Source: Magnolia sinica
Lineage: Eukaryota > Streptophyta > Magnoliopsida > Magnoliales > Magnoliaceae
Reading direction: 5' to 3'
Assembly (NCBI RefSeq): GCF_029962835.1
Contig: NC_080575.1
Span: 58,768,493 to 58,832,492 of the forward strand
Length of the DNA: 64,000 nt
The notes beneath the pieces are model-generated. The model was not told where the DNA came from, made no database searches, and saw only the letters and a program-made list of their open reading frames with translations. Position numbers and translations under genes: made by a program. Shown here piece by piece: positions 35,816 through 47,642 of this stretch (its first letter is position 1; every line of letters starts with the position of its first letter).

Positions 35816-36725
35816 TGGTACGGGCAAAGGATGACCTAAGGAACAACAGTATTGCCAACATGTTAGGCAACAATACTATGACAAAATGCAATGGGATTCA
35901 GATGATGACTATGAGCCACCTCATCACTACATGTGGGAATGAAAGATGGCAAAAAATGTGTACTTTCTAAATTCATTTACTTTTGCATATCTTAGTTATT
36001 ATATGCTAGCTACATTTGTATTATATAAATTTATGTTGGTCACTATTGGAGTAATTTCTTACGGCAAACCATGCTTTTTGAGCCCCATTAAAGGAAATTT
36101 TATTATGTAATGCATTCTTTTTGTAATTTCTATTCCTAAACATGCAAATATGTGTGTTTATGCATGTTCTGAAGTTTTATTCCCCATTTTCGCCACATTT
36201 CCAGTTATCGACAATATTATTGACAATAACAATATTTTACCTTTATCTTCAGCCAATGAAACTTGTAGCAATACCAATAACTCAAACGTCAGGCTTACAT
36301 GATGATGATAAAGATGATCCTAGAAGTTCGCAAATTTCACATTTATAAGACACATTGAAACAACATTGGAGTGAACTATAATTGTTACATTACTATGCAA
36401 ATTGTCGAGAAACTTTCATCACTTGCCAAAACCTAGAAAAGAGTTGAAGCAGCAAGGGTGCTGGGGAAATCATCAAAGCAGAGACTAAGAATAGCATCAA
36501 TAATTCTTTTCATCATCCTGAAATAATATTTTTAAAATACATTTGAATTTTGATCACCAATACTAGAAATCTACATTCCAAATAAACATTGATTCCACAC
36601 ATTGGCCTATGTATGTATCACAACCAGAAAAACTTCTATGCTTAATTATTTTCATACAATAGACACACAGTAATAATGTTCTTGCCACTACAAGCCCACA
36701 GCCTCAATAATTTCTATACACCCCA
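35816..36725. other. Downstream flank of receptor kinase gene, no gene recognised
   Basis: AT-rich. A short open stretch at 35840-35949 ends in an acidic, aromatic tail (WDSDDDYEPPHHYMWE, then stop) that could be the C-terminus of a lost transposase or gene, but is too short to assign. 36600-36725 would be the 3' untranslated region of the minus-strand kinase gene. Confidence 0.4.
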
Positions 36726-39700
36726 TTATACCTTGAGATCCATCAGTTGACGTAATGTAAGTGCATGGAATGGTTCTAGAGAGAAAGACGGCCCACCAAC
36801 CGATAGCTCCTGAGCCACACGGTGCATGGTTGGCCGAGAGTTTGGATCCAGCCGAATGCATGCAAGTGCCATGGACACCACAAATACAACTTCTCGTGCA
36901 ACCTCCGCCATCGGATCAGAGAGACGTTTGTCCAACAAATCCTTCAGCAATATATCTTCTCTATTTGGTGATGACAAAGAGGAGATGAGCTCCCCAGGAT
37001 GCCTTCCCATCATCACTTCAAGTGCCACAACGCCAAAGCTATATACATCGCATTTTTCAGTCACCCTTATTGTATATGCAAGTTCTGCAAGAAAGAAGAT
37101 AATTCAATCATGTTCTTTACTCTTTGTAATCATCAATAGATAAACTCTTATTCATATATCAAACTAACATATGTTTCTTAATCTAGGTTTCATATCTTCT
37201 ATGCTTATGTGAGCTAACCTTTAAGGCATCTCTACAGACTGAGCATGTGCCAAGAGATGTGTTTGGTACATTTGGGATGTGCATAAGATGGGCCAAACTT
37301 TCAGATGATCTTCTTGCTACAAAGTCGGGATGTTCTACTCATCAGGCATGCCACATATATACATTGAGTGCATGTTGTTCGCTTTTTTTTAAACTTATCT
37401 TCTTCTCAAAAATTGTCCATTGTTTTGACGTGGTGGTGGCCTGCCCAATAACGGGACCATCTTAATCATTGTGTTGGGTTATCTGCATGGTTGGGGGCGT
37501 ACTAATATGTATGTCTCAGATGTCCCAGACACATGAGAAGTTGGCATGTGTGAACTAAAGTGTAGTGATGTGTATAGGCATTGTTGTAGCAGCACATTTC
37601 ATCGGCGTATGGTCCACCCAAGAGTATCTATGATATTCTCCTAAGGTTTTGAGTTTGTACTGGTGGGGTCCATAGTTCCAAGAGCCAAACCATTGACATA
37701 GTGGGCCACGATTTGGATGGGACATGCATTAGTAATTCTCTAATTGGAAATCTGAACCATTTTAGTGGCCAGCAGTTAGACAATCAAGGAAAAACAATAG
37801 GCAATTGTGCACATTCAACATAGAAAGATCATAGATTCAATGGCTCGGATTTTCCAATTTAGGAAGTTCTTTTGCTGCGTGGGACACCACGAGGACAGTT
37901 GGATCTTAGAGCAATGGAACCCTTGTATAACGAAGAAAACCTAATCATGCTTTGGGATCTCTTGGCAATGCATTGCGCAATGCCATGTTTCCTAATGCAT
38001 CATTTTCAAATTTTACTCATATGGGCTATAGGCCATGAGCTTTTTCAATCATTTCTTAAATAACCTTAACTCATCCATCTAAACTTGGTATGCATGTAAA
38101 TCACTCCATAAAATTTGAAAACATGACCCATATCGTAAATGGAGAAGATCCCAAAAATGACACTTATGGAAGGATTCTATCCAACCAATTGGTGCCAACA
38201 AATGTATAGTTAAAAATGGTTAGTGCCATAAATTTAATAGCTGATAAAATATGGTTAAAGCTTGTTGGGTAAGTGTGAATCAGGGTTTAGTCTTATCGTG
38301 CATCGATATCATCTTTACAAGGCCTCTTATAGTCGTTGGATTAAGCAATCTGAGAGAGAAAATGGAAACTTTTCAAATATGATTTTTCTCGTATTCAAGT
38401 CACCCTAGATTGCCACATCCAACAATAGTGTTGTAACTAATGCACAAACTTTATAGTACATAATTGCCAACAAATAATAGGAAAACTCAAGAAAAATAAA
38501 GACCAATTTATAATAAAATTATTAAAGCATTGAGAATGTATTAGTGACTAACCAGGAGCAATATATCCATAAGTGCCTGCAAGCATAGTCCAATTTGACG
38601 AATCAGGTATCAGCAATCTTGCAGTTCCAAAATCAGAGACAATAGCCTCAAGTTCTGAATTCAATAGAATGTTCTTGCTTGATAGGTCTCGATGGATAAT
38701 CGGCGGGGTACAATCATGGTGCATGTAAGATAAAGCATGGGACACACCTTTAATAATCTTGACCCTTAGAGTCCAGTCCAGCTGTGCAGTGCCTTCATCA
38801 TTGCTTAGGATGCTTGCCAAGCTTCCCCTTTCCATGTACTGGTAGACTAGAAACGAACATCGAGCATGGGAGCAAAAGCCATAAAGCTTCACAATGTTGC
38901 GATGACGGATTTCAGTTAATGCTCGTATCTCATTTCTAAAACTTCTTTGATCAAAATGATCCCCACCTTCAAGTGGGTGAAGTTTCTTCACAGCTACTAC
39001 CTCGCCCATTGGTAGATTTGCTTTGTAAACTTTCCCACACCCTCCAGTTCCAATGCAGTATTTGTCGTCAAAACCCTCTGTCACTTCCACGATGTCTTCG
39101 AATACAGCAATCCCATCATAATTCCATATTGAAAATGGATTTTCGTTGCTCCTCACAAGAATCCCTTTCTCTATATTTCTTCTTCTTTGGTAACAAATGA
39201 AAGAAATGCCAACAATTACAAATAAAAGAAACGAGGTCACCAAGAGAGGAAGAATAACGAGGAATACAACTCTGTGGCCTTTCTTCACATCGGCATGACC
39301 TGTTGAAGAGGCATTGCAAGGTCGCAAGCCTTGCACTTCACCACATAAGCCTTTATTTTTTATGAACGCCTCTATAGGAGCCTTCTGAAAGCTTTTGCTG
39401 TTGGGAATAGGACCTTCCAAAGCATTGTATGAAAAATCAATGGATTGCAAGCTGAACATCCCTTCAAAAGAAGGTGGAATGGAGCCTGACAACATGTTGT
39501 GGGAGAGGTTTAACTTTTCCAGGCGAATCAATTTTGCAAGTTGTGGTGATATATGTCCATTGAGGGAGTTATGACTTAGATCTAGTAAGCCCTGTAGGTA
39601 TACTAGGTTACCGATCTGAAAAGGAATGCTTCCATTTAAAACATTTTCGCTCAATTTCAGATAGTGGAGTTTGGAGCAATCCCCTAATTGAGGTGGTATT

Positions 39701-41223
39701 GGACCACTTAGGTGATTCATTGACAAGTCAAGAAACTCCAAATTGGATAGTTTTCCAATCTCTTCGGGTACCTGACCAGAAAGCTGGTTATCATTTAAAG
39801 TCAAGTTGAACAAAGAAGTCAGCTTCCCAAGCTCCTTTGGAATCTCTCCTACTAGACGGTTTGAAGAAAGACCCAGCACTTCTAGCTGCCTCAATTGCCC
39901 AATCTCCGGAGGAATTCGACCGCTGATCATGTTCCCAGAGAATTGTAGCTTTGTTAGGTTTTTGCATTCTCCCCAGTTCGGTAAGAGTTCACCAAACAAC
40001 ATGTTGTCGCTGATGTCCATGAATATGAGATGTGGGTATACACCAAAAGCTTCGGATACATTTGCAACAAGTTGGTTTCCATTGAGTCGCGCTCTTGTTA
40101 AGCTAGTGCAGTTTCTGAAGCTTTTCGGGATCTCACCAGTGAAATGGTTGTCAAATGCAGTGAATCGTTTAAGAGATCCACCATGGCATAACTGAGGTAA
40201 ATCGCCGGAGAAGTTGTTGCCATGCAAGTAGAGTTCAGAAAGATTTGTCATGTTCATCATTTCTTGAGGCAAGGAACCAGATAACTGACAGTCAATAAGG
40301 GACAAAAAAGTAAGCTTGGTCAAGTTTCCTAAAGTGGAAGGGACAGAACCTGTTACAAGGTTATTGTACAAATCAAGCTCCTTGAGATTAACCAGATTTC
40401 CTATTTCTGGTGGAATTGAACCATAAATTTGGTTACTGTAGAGATTTAAAATTGTAAGGCTACTCAAATTACCTAAAGGAGGAGGGATGGGACCAGTCAG
40501 ATTGTTATAGGACAAGACTATCTCATTCAAATTCACAAGATTTCCTATTTCCCAAGGTATTGATCCATTTATTTTATTTCCTCCGAGGTTCAAGATTTGG
40601 AGATTTGTAAGCAGCCTGATTTCAGATGGAATGTTTCCTGTGAATTGATTGTTCTGTAACTGAAAAGAGATGAGTTTGGTCCAATTGGTGAAGAAAATGG
40701 GATCTAGTTTGCCACTTATTTCATTAGATGAGATGTTGAGCTCTGAAATGTGACTAAGATTAGCCATTGAAAGGGGTAAAATACCATAAAGATTATTTGT
40801 AGATAGATCGAGGGAAGTGAGTTTGTAAAGAGTGCCAATATGGGTTGGGATGTTTCCAGTGAGGGTGTTGCTACTGAGATTGAGATGGAGAAGGTTTGGA
40901 AATGATAAGAAGCTCAAGCTATCGAGCCTACCTTGCAAGCCCGCAGTCGGTAGGCTTATCTCTGTTACACTTCCAAGGCTGTTGCATGAGATCCCACTCC
41001 AATTGCAAGGAGAGATTGTATTGGTGGTAGCATTCGAAGCAGTAAGCGACCATGAAAGGAGAGATTGTGCTGGCGAGAGGCTGGCTTTCCATTTCAGGAG
41101 AGCCTCTGCTTCTGAGAGTAGCGATGATGGTGGTGCTGCTGCTGTAAATGATGTTGGATGGGAAAAAATGAAGGATAGTAAAACGGGCAGAAATGCAGGG
41201 GAGAGAGATGTATGTATAGCCAT
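36726..41223 (-). CDS. LRR receptor-like kinase, MIK2-like (exons 38553-41223 and 36726-37084)
   Basis: Plasma-membrane receptor kinase predicted to bind an extracellular ligand by its leucine-rich repeats and signal through a cytoplasmic Ser/Thr kinase. Exon 1 (2671 nt) ends CCTG before a GT donor and exon 2 (359 nt) follows TTGCAG; the join restores APE in phase 1 and gives 3030 nt, 1009 aa with stop. Signal peptide about 1-28; LRR N-cap with CNWSGISC (73-80); about 20 LRRs (100-610); GLCGE cap; membrane span about 652-677; kinase about 715-995. Key residues: glycine loop G725-G730 (GTGGCG), Lys746 in VAVKK, Glu765, HRD at 844-846 (an RD kinase), DFG at 864-866, GTYGYIAPE. The C-terminus [16 protein letters not shown] resembles Arabidopsis MIK2 relatives; members perceive peptide signals, but no ligand can be named here. 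No frame damage seen; the only intact host gene in the window. Confidence 0.93.
37085..38552 (-). other. Intron of the receptor kinase gene
   Basis: 1468 bp, GT...AG on the minus strand (GGTTAGTCAC donor, TTCTTTCTTGCAG acceptor with a pyrimidine tract). Phase 1, located just after the GTYGYIAP activation-segment motif. The open frames within it (37247-37465, 37872-38063) show no domain. Confidence 0.9.
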
Positions 41224-41650
41224 GGCTCTGATAGAAAGAAAAGTATCTCTTGTAGAAGTCTTGCTCGCACACGATCTAGACCGCCCCTGAGTTGGATGGG
41301 AAATAATAGCTGAAATCAGATCGGAAGGACCTTATCTCACCTTTTACTCTTTAGAATTTTCACCATCCATATTTTAGACATTGACACGATGGTGAGAATA
41401 TTTTGTTCGGTGCCATTTTAGGTATACGGACCATCCACAGTTTCTAACATTATTTTAACGGTTTGGATGACGACTATGTGCAATAGCATAGAGGATTAAC
41501 GTCTAACAGAGCAATCTAATTTTCGAATTTTCTATCATCACAGCGGTGCAGACATCACGTCTTCTCAACACTGATATTTCCTTTCTATCAGTGAAAACAG
41601 AGTGAGGATTTCCAACGATACACTTGGGAATCAACCTGCCATAACCCCGG
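41224..41650 (-). promoter_or_regulatory. 5' flank of the receptor kinase gene
   Basis: Immediate upstream region of the start codon at 41223. I see no convincing TATA box and cannot fix the transcription start. From about 41660 outward the flank is foldback repeat sequence. Confidence 0.35.
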
Positions 41651-41659
41651 CTATCCAGT

Positions 41660-42175
41660 ACTCCCCAGAATACGTGGGCCCCACCGTAATGTTTATTTTA
41701 TATTCACTCTGTCCATCCATATCGCCAGCTCAATTTTGGAAAATGCAAGTGGTCCACGCACAAGAAATAGTAGAGTCGGAACCCTAATCATTGATACCTG
41801 CCTTAGTCGACGACAACGTGTTCATACGGGATTGTTAGGAAAATACAAATGTCAACCTAATAAAAAATTTCTTTGGCCACCGACACATTTTCAACGGTGG
41901 TATTCAATTCCTTTTTCTTTTTTGGCTGCTTTGAATTTCAGATGTGAATGGATGTGAATTGCCTTCGCTCCTGCATACAGTATGTTCCAGTGGGTCATAG
42001 CTATATGGGGCCTGCCATGATGCACGTGTCACATCCACTGTCCATCAATTTTGCAGCTTCATGGTAGGACTATTTCCTATCACGTGGCCCACTTAGTTTT
42101 GGATTATTCTCATGTTGAACTTATTTCCTAACATGATATGGTGAAATTGATGAACGGAACGTCTACCCAGGGGGC
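41660..42175. repeat. Foldback repeat copy in the 5' flank of the kinase gene
   Basis: Starts with CGTGGGCCCCACCGTAATG and GTCCATCCATATCGCCAG and ends with the inverted half (CATGATATGGTGAAATTG, ATGAACGGAACG). Core blocks are degenerate. Confidence 0.55.
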
Positions 42176-42234
42176 TCCGGATGTGCTAGGGCACTGGAAA
42201 TTAGTATATAATGCTAATTGGCTGTAATTTAGGG

Positions 42235-42620
42235 TTACATGAATCAACTCTTACCTTAAACTTTGTGAGGTCCAATGTGATGTCGGTGTCACATCCACTC
42301 CTTATTCATTACGTTTGCCCATTTCATGACGGCATTTAAAAAATTAAGGCATATTCAAATTTCAAATAGGCCACACCAGAAGAAATAGTGGGGTGATTGA
42401 ACAACCACCATCGAAAATTTCCCGTGGGCTTTCTGATCAGCCTGATATCGGTGTTTCCCTTCATGATGGCATAAAAAAATCAAGTAGGCCTTTAGAAAGT
42501 TTCAACATGGGCATTTCTATTTCTACTATTTCCTGTGGTGTGGCCAACTTTAGTTCCCGAAGCTTCTTGATTTTTAACGTAACCTTCCAAAATGGGCTGG
42601 CACAAGGAACGGAGTAACAT
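42235..42620. repeat. Foldback repeat copy
   Basis: Contains GGCCACACCAGAAGAAATAG with GGTGATTGAACAACCACC and the inverted partner TACTATTTCCTGTGGTGTGG. Ends unresolved. Confidence 0.6.
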
Positions 42621-42699
42621 AGATGTCAAAACTGCCCCATAGAGATTTAAGGTCACAGGGGATAGGGGATTCCTCTAACCCTGGTTTAGAGACAAGTCG

Positions 42700-43150
42700 T
42701 TTCTGCAATAATCCAAAAAGAGTGGGGCCCTGGAGTGGATGATGGGTTTTGGACTTGTCTTCTACGTTTAGATTTGTCTCCTTTTCTTTTTTACCTTTTT
42801 ATTAGGTGCTGCGAGATTTCCGGGAATTTGCAACCGACTGATGGCTTTTTGGGTAAAAAAATCTATATTTTTAGAGTCAATACTCCTCTTTTACAAGGGG
42901 CATCGAGATTCCAGGGAGTGGGACCCGCCCTGGACTAAATGGCCATGCTTAGATGAAAGTTTCTCCTCCTTTTAGAAAAGTCTTCCTTTTTTTTTTTGTT
43001 GGGTTCTGCCAGATTTCAAGGAGGTGAGCCTCTATGACCGGCTGGGTTTGGGTCCAGATTATACTTTTAAAGTCTCCCTTACTTTTGAATCAAGTCCCTC
43101 CTTTTTGTAGGGTGCTGCTACATTCCAAGGTGTGGAGCATGGGACTGGAT
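42700..43150. repeat. Degenerate ~90-115-bp direct repeats
   Basis: Four successive units marked by GGTGCTGCGAGATTTCC (about 42806), GGGCATCGAGATTCCAGG (about 42897), GGTTCTGCCAGATTTCAAGG (about 43003) and GGGTGCTGCTACATTCCAAGG-like (about 43110), each followed by GAGTGGG or GTGTGGAG and a T-rich stretch. No match to a known element that I recognise. Confidence 0.55.
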
Positions 43151-43334
43151 ATAGGTGATGTGCACCCCACTAATCATGCAAAGACCCCACCTACCGTATC
43201 TAATGTCTAGGATGAATTGTAGCCTCAATTGATTAGAAATAAGCTTATAAATCATGTAATGTCAATTGCAAATGGCATGAATGAAATAACAAATTATTGA
43301 TGAGGTCCACCACCCTCGAAGTGGTTCTCTTACC

Positions 43335-44043
43335 TGACGCAGGGGAGGACGTGAGGTCGAGCACCGTCTTCCTCAAGAGGATAACTATTCCGAATCCACG
43401 GAACTTCTCTGGACTCCTCACAGAGACTTCTCAAATCCATGAGGAAAGAAAGCAGAAAATAGAAATAAGTTCTAATAAATTTAAAATTGATTAATGAATG
43501 AGTAAAAACGAGTTCACAACCCTTTAAATAAGGGTACCAAGCAATGGGAAAGAAATCAGAATCAAACTACAACTCAAACTCCTAGAATCCGCGACTTACT
43601 ATAAATAGTAAACTTACTATTTATAGACGGTCGTGATGTCTACTAGTGCGCAAGGTTTTCGGCCAAAAATAGTAAGTGTCCTATTTGGCTTCACCAAACC
43701 GTTCTCCTAATTATTCTAAGCTCTTTTCACGTTGGGCGCAACTCCTAAAGCCCGACGGATGAAGAGTTATAATCAAACTAAAACTTACTATTTATAGTAA
43801 AAACGAAATTAAAATAGGGAAACGACCGTCGATCAAGGGGTTTTTCACAATTTCGGGCTGCGCAACCCGGCATAGCGGGGTTGGTTGGCTAAAGTAGCTC
43901 GTTCTACCCCAAAATCATATATTTTACGTCAGATAACTCATTCCGGATTGCGAGATACGTCCGATGGTCCGGATCACTTCTGTCGTCGACCGGGTCTTTT
44001 CTGATCCATCTTGGCCATGAAACTGTCCGCGACCCGCTCTACA
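43335..44043 (-). repeat. CRM-like 3' LTR
   Basis: 709 bp, plus-strand ends TGACGCAGG and GCTCTACA. It contains a perfect hairpin: 13-bp arms CTATAAATAGTAA and its complement separated by 2 nt at 43599-43626, with further TTACTATTTATAGT copies near 43785. Confidence 0.9.
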
Positions 44044-44860
44044 TTAGTCCCCTCCACTTCAAAAGAACTCGTCCTCGAGTTCTCATCCTGTGTTGGTTCA
44101 TGATACTCGGTCAGGTCCGCGACGTTGAAAGTCTGTGAGATTGTCATGTCATCTGGAAGATCAACAACATAAGCGTTGTCATTGATCTTTCGCATGATTG
44201 GTACCGGTCCAATCTTTTTATTCTTCAACTTGTTGTACGTTCCGATCGGAAATCATTCTTTGCGCAGATGGACCATTACTTGGTCGCCCACCTCGAACAC
44301 TTTTTGTCGCCGATGCTTGTCCGCTTGCTCCTTGTACTTTTCGTTTGAGGCATGTAACTTGGTTTGTACCTCCGCATGAATGTCCATGATCTTGTCAGCC
44401 ATATGTTCCGCTGCAATTCTCATGCCTGGGAGCTTGGGCAAAGGGACCAAGTCTAATGTGTGGCGAGGTACTCGTCCATAAATAACCTGGAACGGGGATT
44501 TTCCTGTCGAGCAGTTCACCATGTTATTGAATGCAAACTCCGCTTAAGACAGGGCCAAATCTCACTGCTTCGGTTTTTCTCCTGAAATACATCGAAAGAG
44601 GTTTCCCAACGTGCGATTCACAACCTCAGTTTGACAATCAGTCTGTGGGTGGTAGGCGCTGCTGAACTGAAGTCGTGTATCAAATCGAGTCCACAAAGTC
44701 CGTCAAAAATGGCTTATGAACTTCGTGTCACGGTCAGAAGTAATAGTCTTGGGAACCCCGTGTAGCCGCACAATTTCTCTGAAAAATAGATTCGCCACGT
44801 GTGTTGCATCGAGTCTTCTTACATGGAATAAAATGCGCCATCTTGGAGAAACGATCTACT
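43974..44860 (-). pseudogene. CRM-like integrase core and C-terminus
   Basis: The 44253-44522 frame reads TGKSPFQVIYGRVPRHTLDL and QADKHRRQKVFEVGDQVMVH, the segment after the integrase catalytic core; 43974-44228 continues with [20 protein letters not shown] and [12 protein letters not shown], the conserved C-terminal fold, ending inside the LTR. A stop separates the two frames near 44250, and earlier core residues ([17 protein letters not shown], about 44830-44880) are in another frame. Not functional. Confidence 0.85.
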
Positions 44861-45204
44861 ACCACGAACACCGAATCCATGCCGCGTTGTGTTCATGGGA
44901 GACCAAGCACGAAGTCCATAGATAAATCCTCCCAAGGGCCGTCAGGCACGGGTAACGGAGTGTAGAGGCTCGTATTATGAGATTGCCACTTAGAGGTCTG
45001 ACAAATATAACAACATTGGACTGCCTTTCCCACATCATGTACCAATTGCGACCAGTAATACCGTTTTTCCACAAGAGCTCGCGTCTTGTCTCGCCCAAGG
45101 TGTCCATTGAGGCCACCTCCATGTAGCTCTTGGATTATCTGTTCTCTTAGCGAACTGTTTGGGATGCACGGTCGATTTCCCTTGAAAAGGAAATCATCTT
45201 GCAT
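44861..45204 (-). pseudogene. CRM-like integrase zinc-binding region, copy 1 of a tandem duplication
   Basis: Frame 44893-45204 has [35 protein letters not shown] and CCYICQTSK: the H-H-C-C zinc finger preceding the integrase core. Its 5' part is duplicated (see 45073-45580). A CAA to TAA change in this copy stops the frame at about 45228. Confidence 0.85.
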
Positions 45205-45580
45205 ATGTAAGTCGCCGGGGTGACCTTCTTAGCATCTAACCTACGCGTCCTTGAAGTCGTCGTCATCGGCATATATGTCTTTGAGGCGCTCAAACCCGAC
45301 AACCTCATTGCTTATAGTGACTAACAAAGAGCTCGCGTCTTATCTCGCCCAAGGTGTCCACTGAGGCCACCTCCATGTAGCTCTTGGATTATCTGTTCTC
45401 TTAGTGAACTGTTTGGGATGCACAGTCGATTTCCCTTGAAAAGGAAACCGTCTTGCATATGTAAGTCGCCGGGGTGACCTTCTTGGCATCTAACCCACGC
45501 GTCCTTGAAGTCGTCGTCATCGGCATATATGTCTTTGAGGCGCTCGAACCCGACAACCTCATTGCTTATAGTGACTAACA
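45073..45580 (-). repeat. 254-bp tandem duplication within pol
   Basis: Units 45073-45326 and 45327-45580, nearly identical, covering the linker between RNase H and integrase. It duplicates coding sequence and shifts the frame (254 is not a multiple of 3). Confidence 0.93.
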
Positions 45581-46244
45581 AAGTTGCACGACGACTCAGT
45601 GCATCAGATACTTTGTTTTGTTGCCCTGACTTATGTTTTAGTACGAACGTAAATTCCTGCAAAAACGAGATCCATCTAGCATGCACACGGTTAATGTTAG
45701 CTTGACTATTAATGAATTTGAGAGCTTGATGGTCCGTGTAAAGTATGAATTCCCTTTGAATCAAATAATGTCGCCAGTGCCGCAGTGCCTGGACCACCAC
45801 GTATAACTCGATTTCATATGTAGACCACTTCTTGCATGCATCGCTAAGTTTCTCGCTGTAGAAGGCTACCGACCTACCTTCTTGAGACAAAACTCCCCCA
45901 ATTCCGACATATGAGGCATCACATTCGACTTCAAACAGTTTGTCGAAGTTGAGAAGTATAAGAACGGGGGTCGTGGATAATATGCGCTTGATTTCGGCAA
46001 AGCTCCTGTCGGCTTCGTCAGTCCACTGAAACTACCCTTTCTTCATGCAATCTGTGATTGGTGACACAATGGTACTGAAATTTTTCACGAACCGACGATA
46101 GAATGTCGTCAGTCCATGAAAACTTCGCACTTCGTAAATATTTGTAGGAACCGGCCATTCTCTGATTGCCTTCACCTTTTCCTCATCCACCCGAATGCCC
46201 GTGAATGTTACGACAAAATTCAGGAACAATAGGCTATCAGTCAT
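45327..46244 (-). pseudogene. CRM-like RNase H and connecting fragments
   Basis: Frame 45321-45890 reads [20 protein letters not shown] then [15 protein letters not shown] and KVSDALSRR, the RNase H run of a gypsy polyprotein. Frame 46032-46244 carries the preceding connection domain ([20 protein letters not shown]). A frameshift lies near 45900-46030. Confidence 0.88.
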
Positions 46245-46259
46245 GAAGCTGCACTTTTT

Positions 46260-47215
46260 TTAATTGAGGTATAGTTTATTTTTAATAAGCACTTGAAGGA
46301 CCTTCTTGAGGTGTTTCATATGGGTGGTTTCGTCTTGACTATATATCAAAATATCATCGAAGTAAACCACAACGAACCGCTCAATGAAAGGTTTCAGAAC
46401 TTGGTTCATCAATCTCATAAATGTACTAGGCGCATTCGAAAGACCGAAGGGCATGACCATCTATTCGTATAATCCTTCCTTGGTCTTAAAGGCCGTTTTC
46501 CACTCATCACCCGACCGCATTCGAACCTGATGGTAGCCTCTCCTTAGGTCCAATTTAGAGAATATTTTTGCACCCTCTAGCATGTCCAGCATATCGTCCA
46601 ACCGTGGTATAGAAAACCTGTATTTTATGGTGATTTTGTTAATGGCTCGGTTGTCGACACGCATGCGTCAACTCTCATCTTTCTTTGGAGTTAATAGAGC
46701 TGGTACAGCACATGGACTCGTGCTCTCTCGAATAAGACCCTTACGGATCAACTCCTCTACTTGTCCCTGCAGAATCTCGCACTCATTCGGACTCATTCGA
46801 TAATGGGGACGATTAGGTAAACTGGACCCAGGGACAAAGTCGATATGGTGTTGGATATCCCGCATGGGGGGTAACCCATCAGGAAGGTCATCAGGCCAGA
46901 TTTCTTTGAATTCATGTAGCGGGGGCCTTAGTCTTTCAGGGATGTTGATAGGCTCAAGTTCTTCTCCTTTTACAATTAATGCATAAGTCTGTCCTGTTTC
47001 CTTGGATTCTTCCACGAAGTCCAGTATGGTTAAGAGAAAACGCCTCTCCACTTTAGAAGTTTCAGGTGGTCCCTCTGGATCCATAGGGGCCAATATGGTC
47101 TTCCGACCGTCCTTGACGAAGATGTATATATTATTTCGCCCTTTATGAGTGGCGTCCCGGTCAAATTATCAGGGCCGACCGAGTAGTATGTGACATGCTT
47201 CCATGTCAACCACAT
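46260..47215 (-). pseudogene. CRM-like reverse transcriptase
   Basis: Frames 46668-47093 (PDGLPPMRDIQHHIDFVPGS, SPCAVPALLTPKKDES), 46461-46664 ([35 protein letters not shown]) and 46260-46460 ([20 protein letters not shown] and [10 protein letters not shown]) give a near-complete reverse transcriptase. YFDD is the catalytic YxDD box. Frame breaks at about 46455 and 46666 disable it. Confidence 0.9.
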
Positions 47216-47345
47216 CGCATACTACTTCATCCTTATAATGTTTGCCAATTGAAAAGGATATGGTGCACCGTTCAGTTACCTTTGTTTCGCTGACCTTCTT
47301 GATCCAACCGATTGTATATGGAGAGGGATGACGCTCCGTTTTCAA

Positions 47346-47642
47346 TTATAATTTTTCCACCATGACCTTGGAGACGATGTTCTCGCTGCTCCCACTGTCA
47401 ATGATCACGTCACAAACCTTTCGATTCACCGTACACCTAGTGCGGAAGATGTTATGCCGCTGTTGATGCACTTCTTTTCTTGGCGCATATAATAGTCGCC
47501 TCACAACGAGCGACTCGTCATGATCTTGCTGAATCCAACCTGAATCATCTGCCTTGTCCTCGGTGGTATGCTCCTGTTCTTCAATATTTGGATCTTTATA
47601 AGCGTTATCAGCACTACCATCATTAATGGCGAAGTTTGTCAC
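47346..47642 (-). pseudogene. CRM-like aspartic protease
   Basis: 99-codon frame ending CDVIIDSGSSENIVSKVMVE; DSGSS is the catalytic loop. It follows the zinc knuckle of gag (47649-47882) and precedes the reverse transcriptase. Confidence 0.88.

Noticed and set aside
35840-35949. C-terminal exon ending in an acidic aromatic tail
   Set aside because: Too short and without upstream support to call as a gene.
39806-41290. Plus-strand frames of 129 and 152 aa opposite the receptor kinase
   Set aside because: Antisense shadows of a fully supported coding exon.
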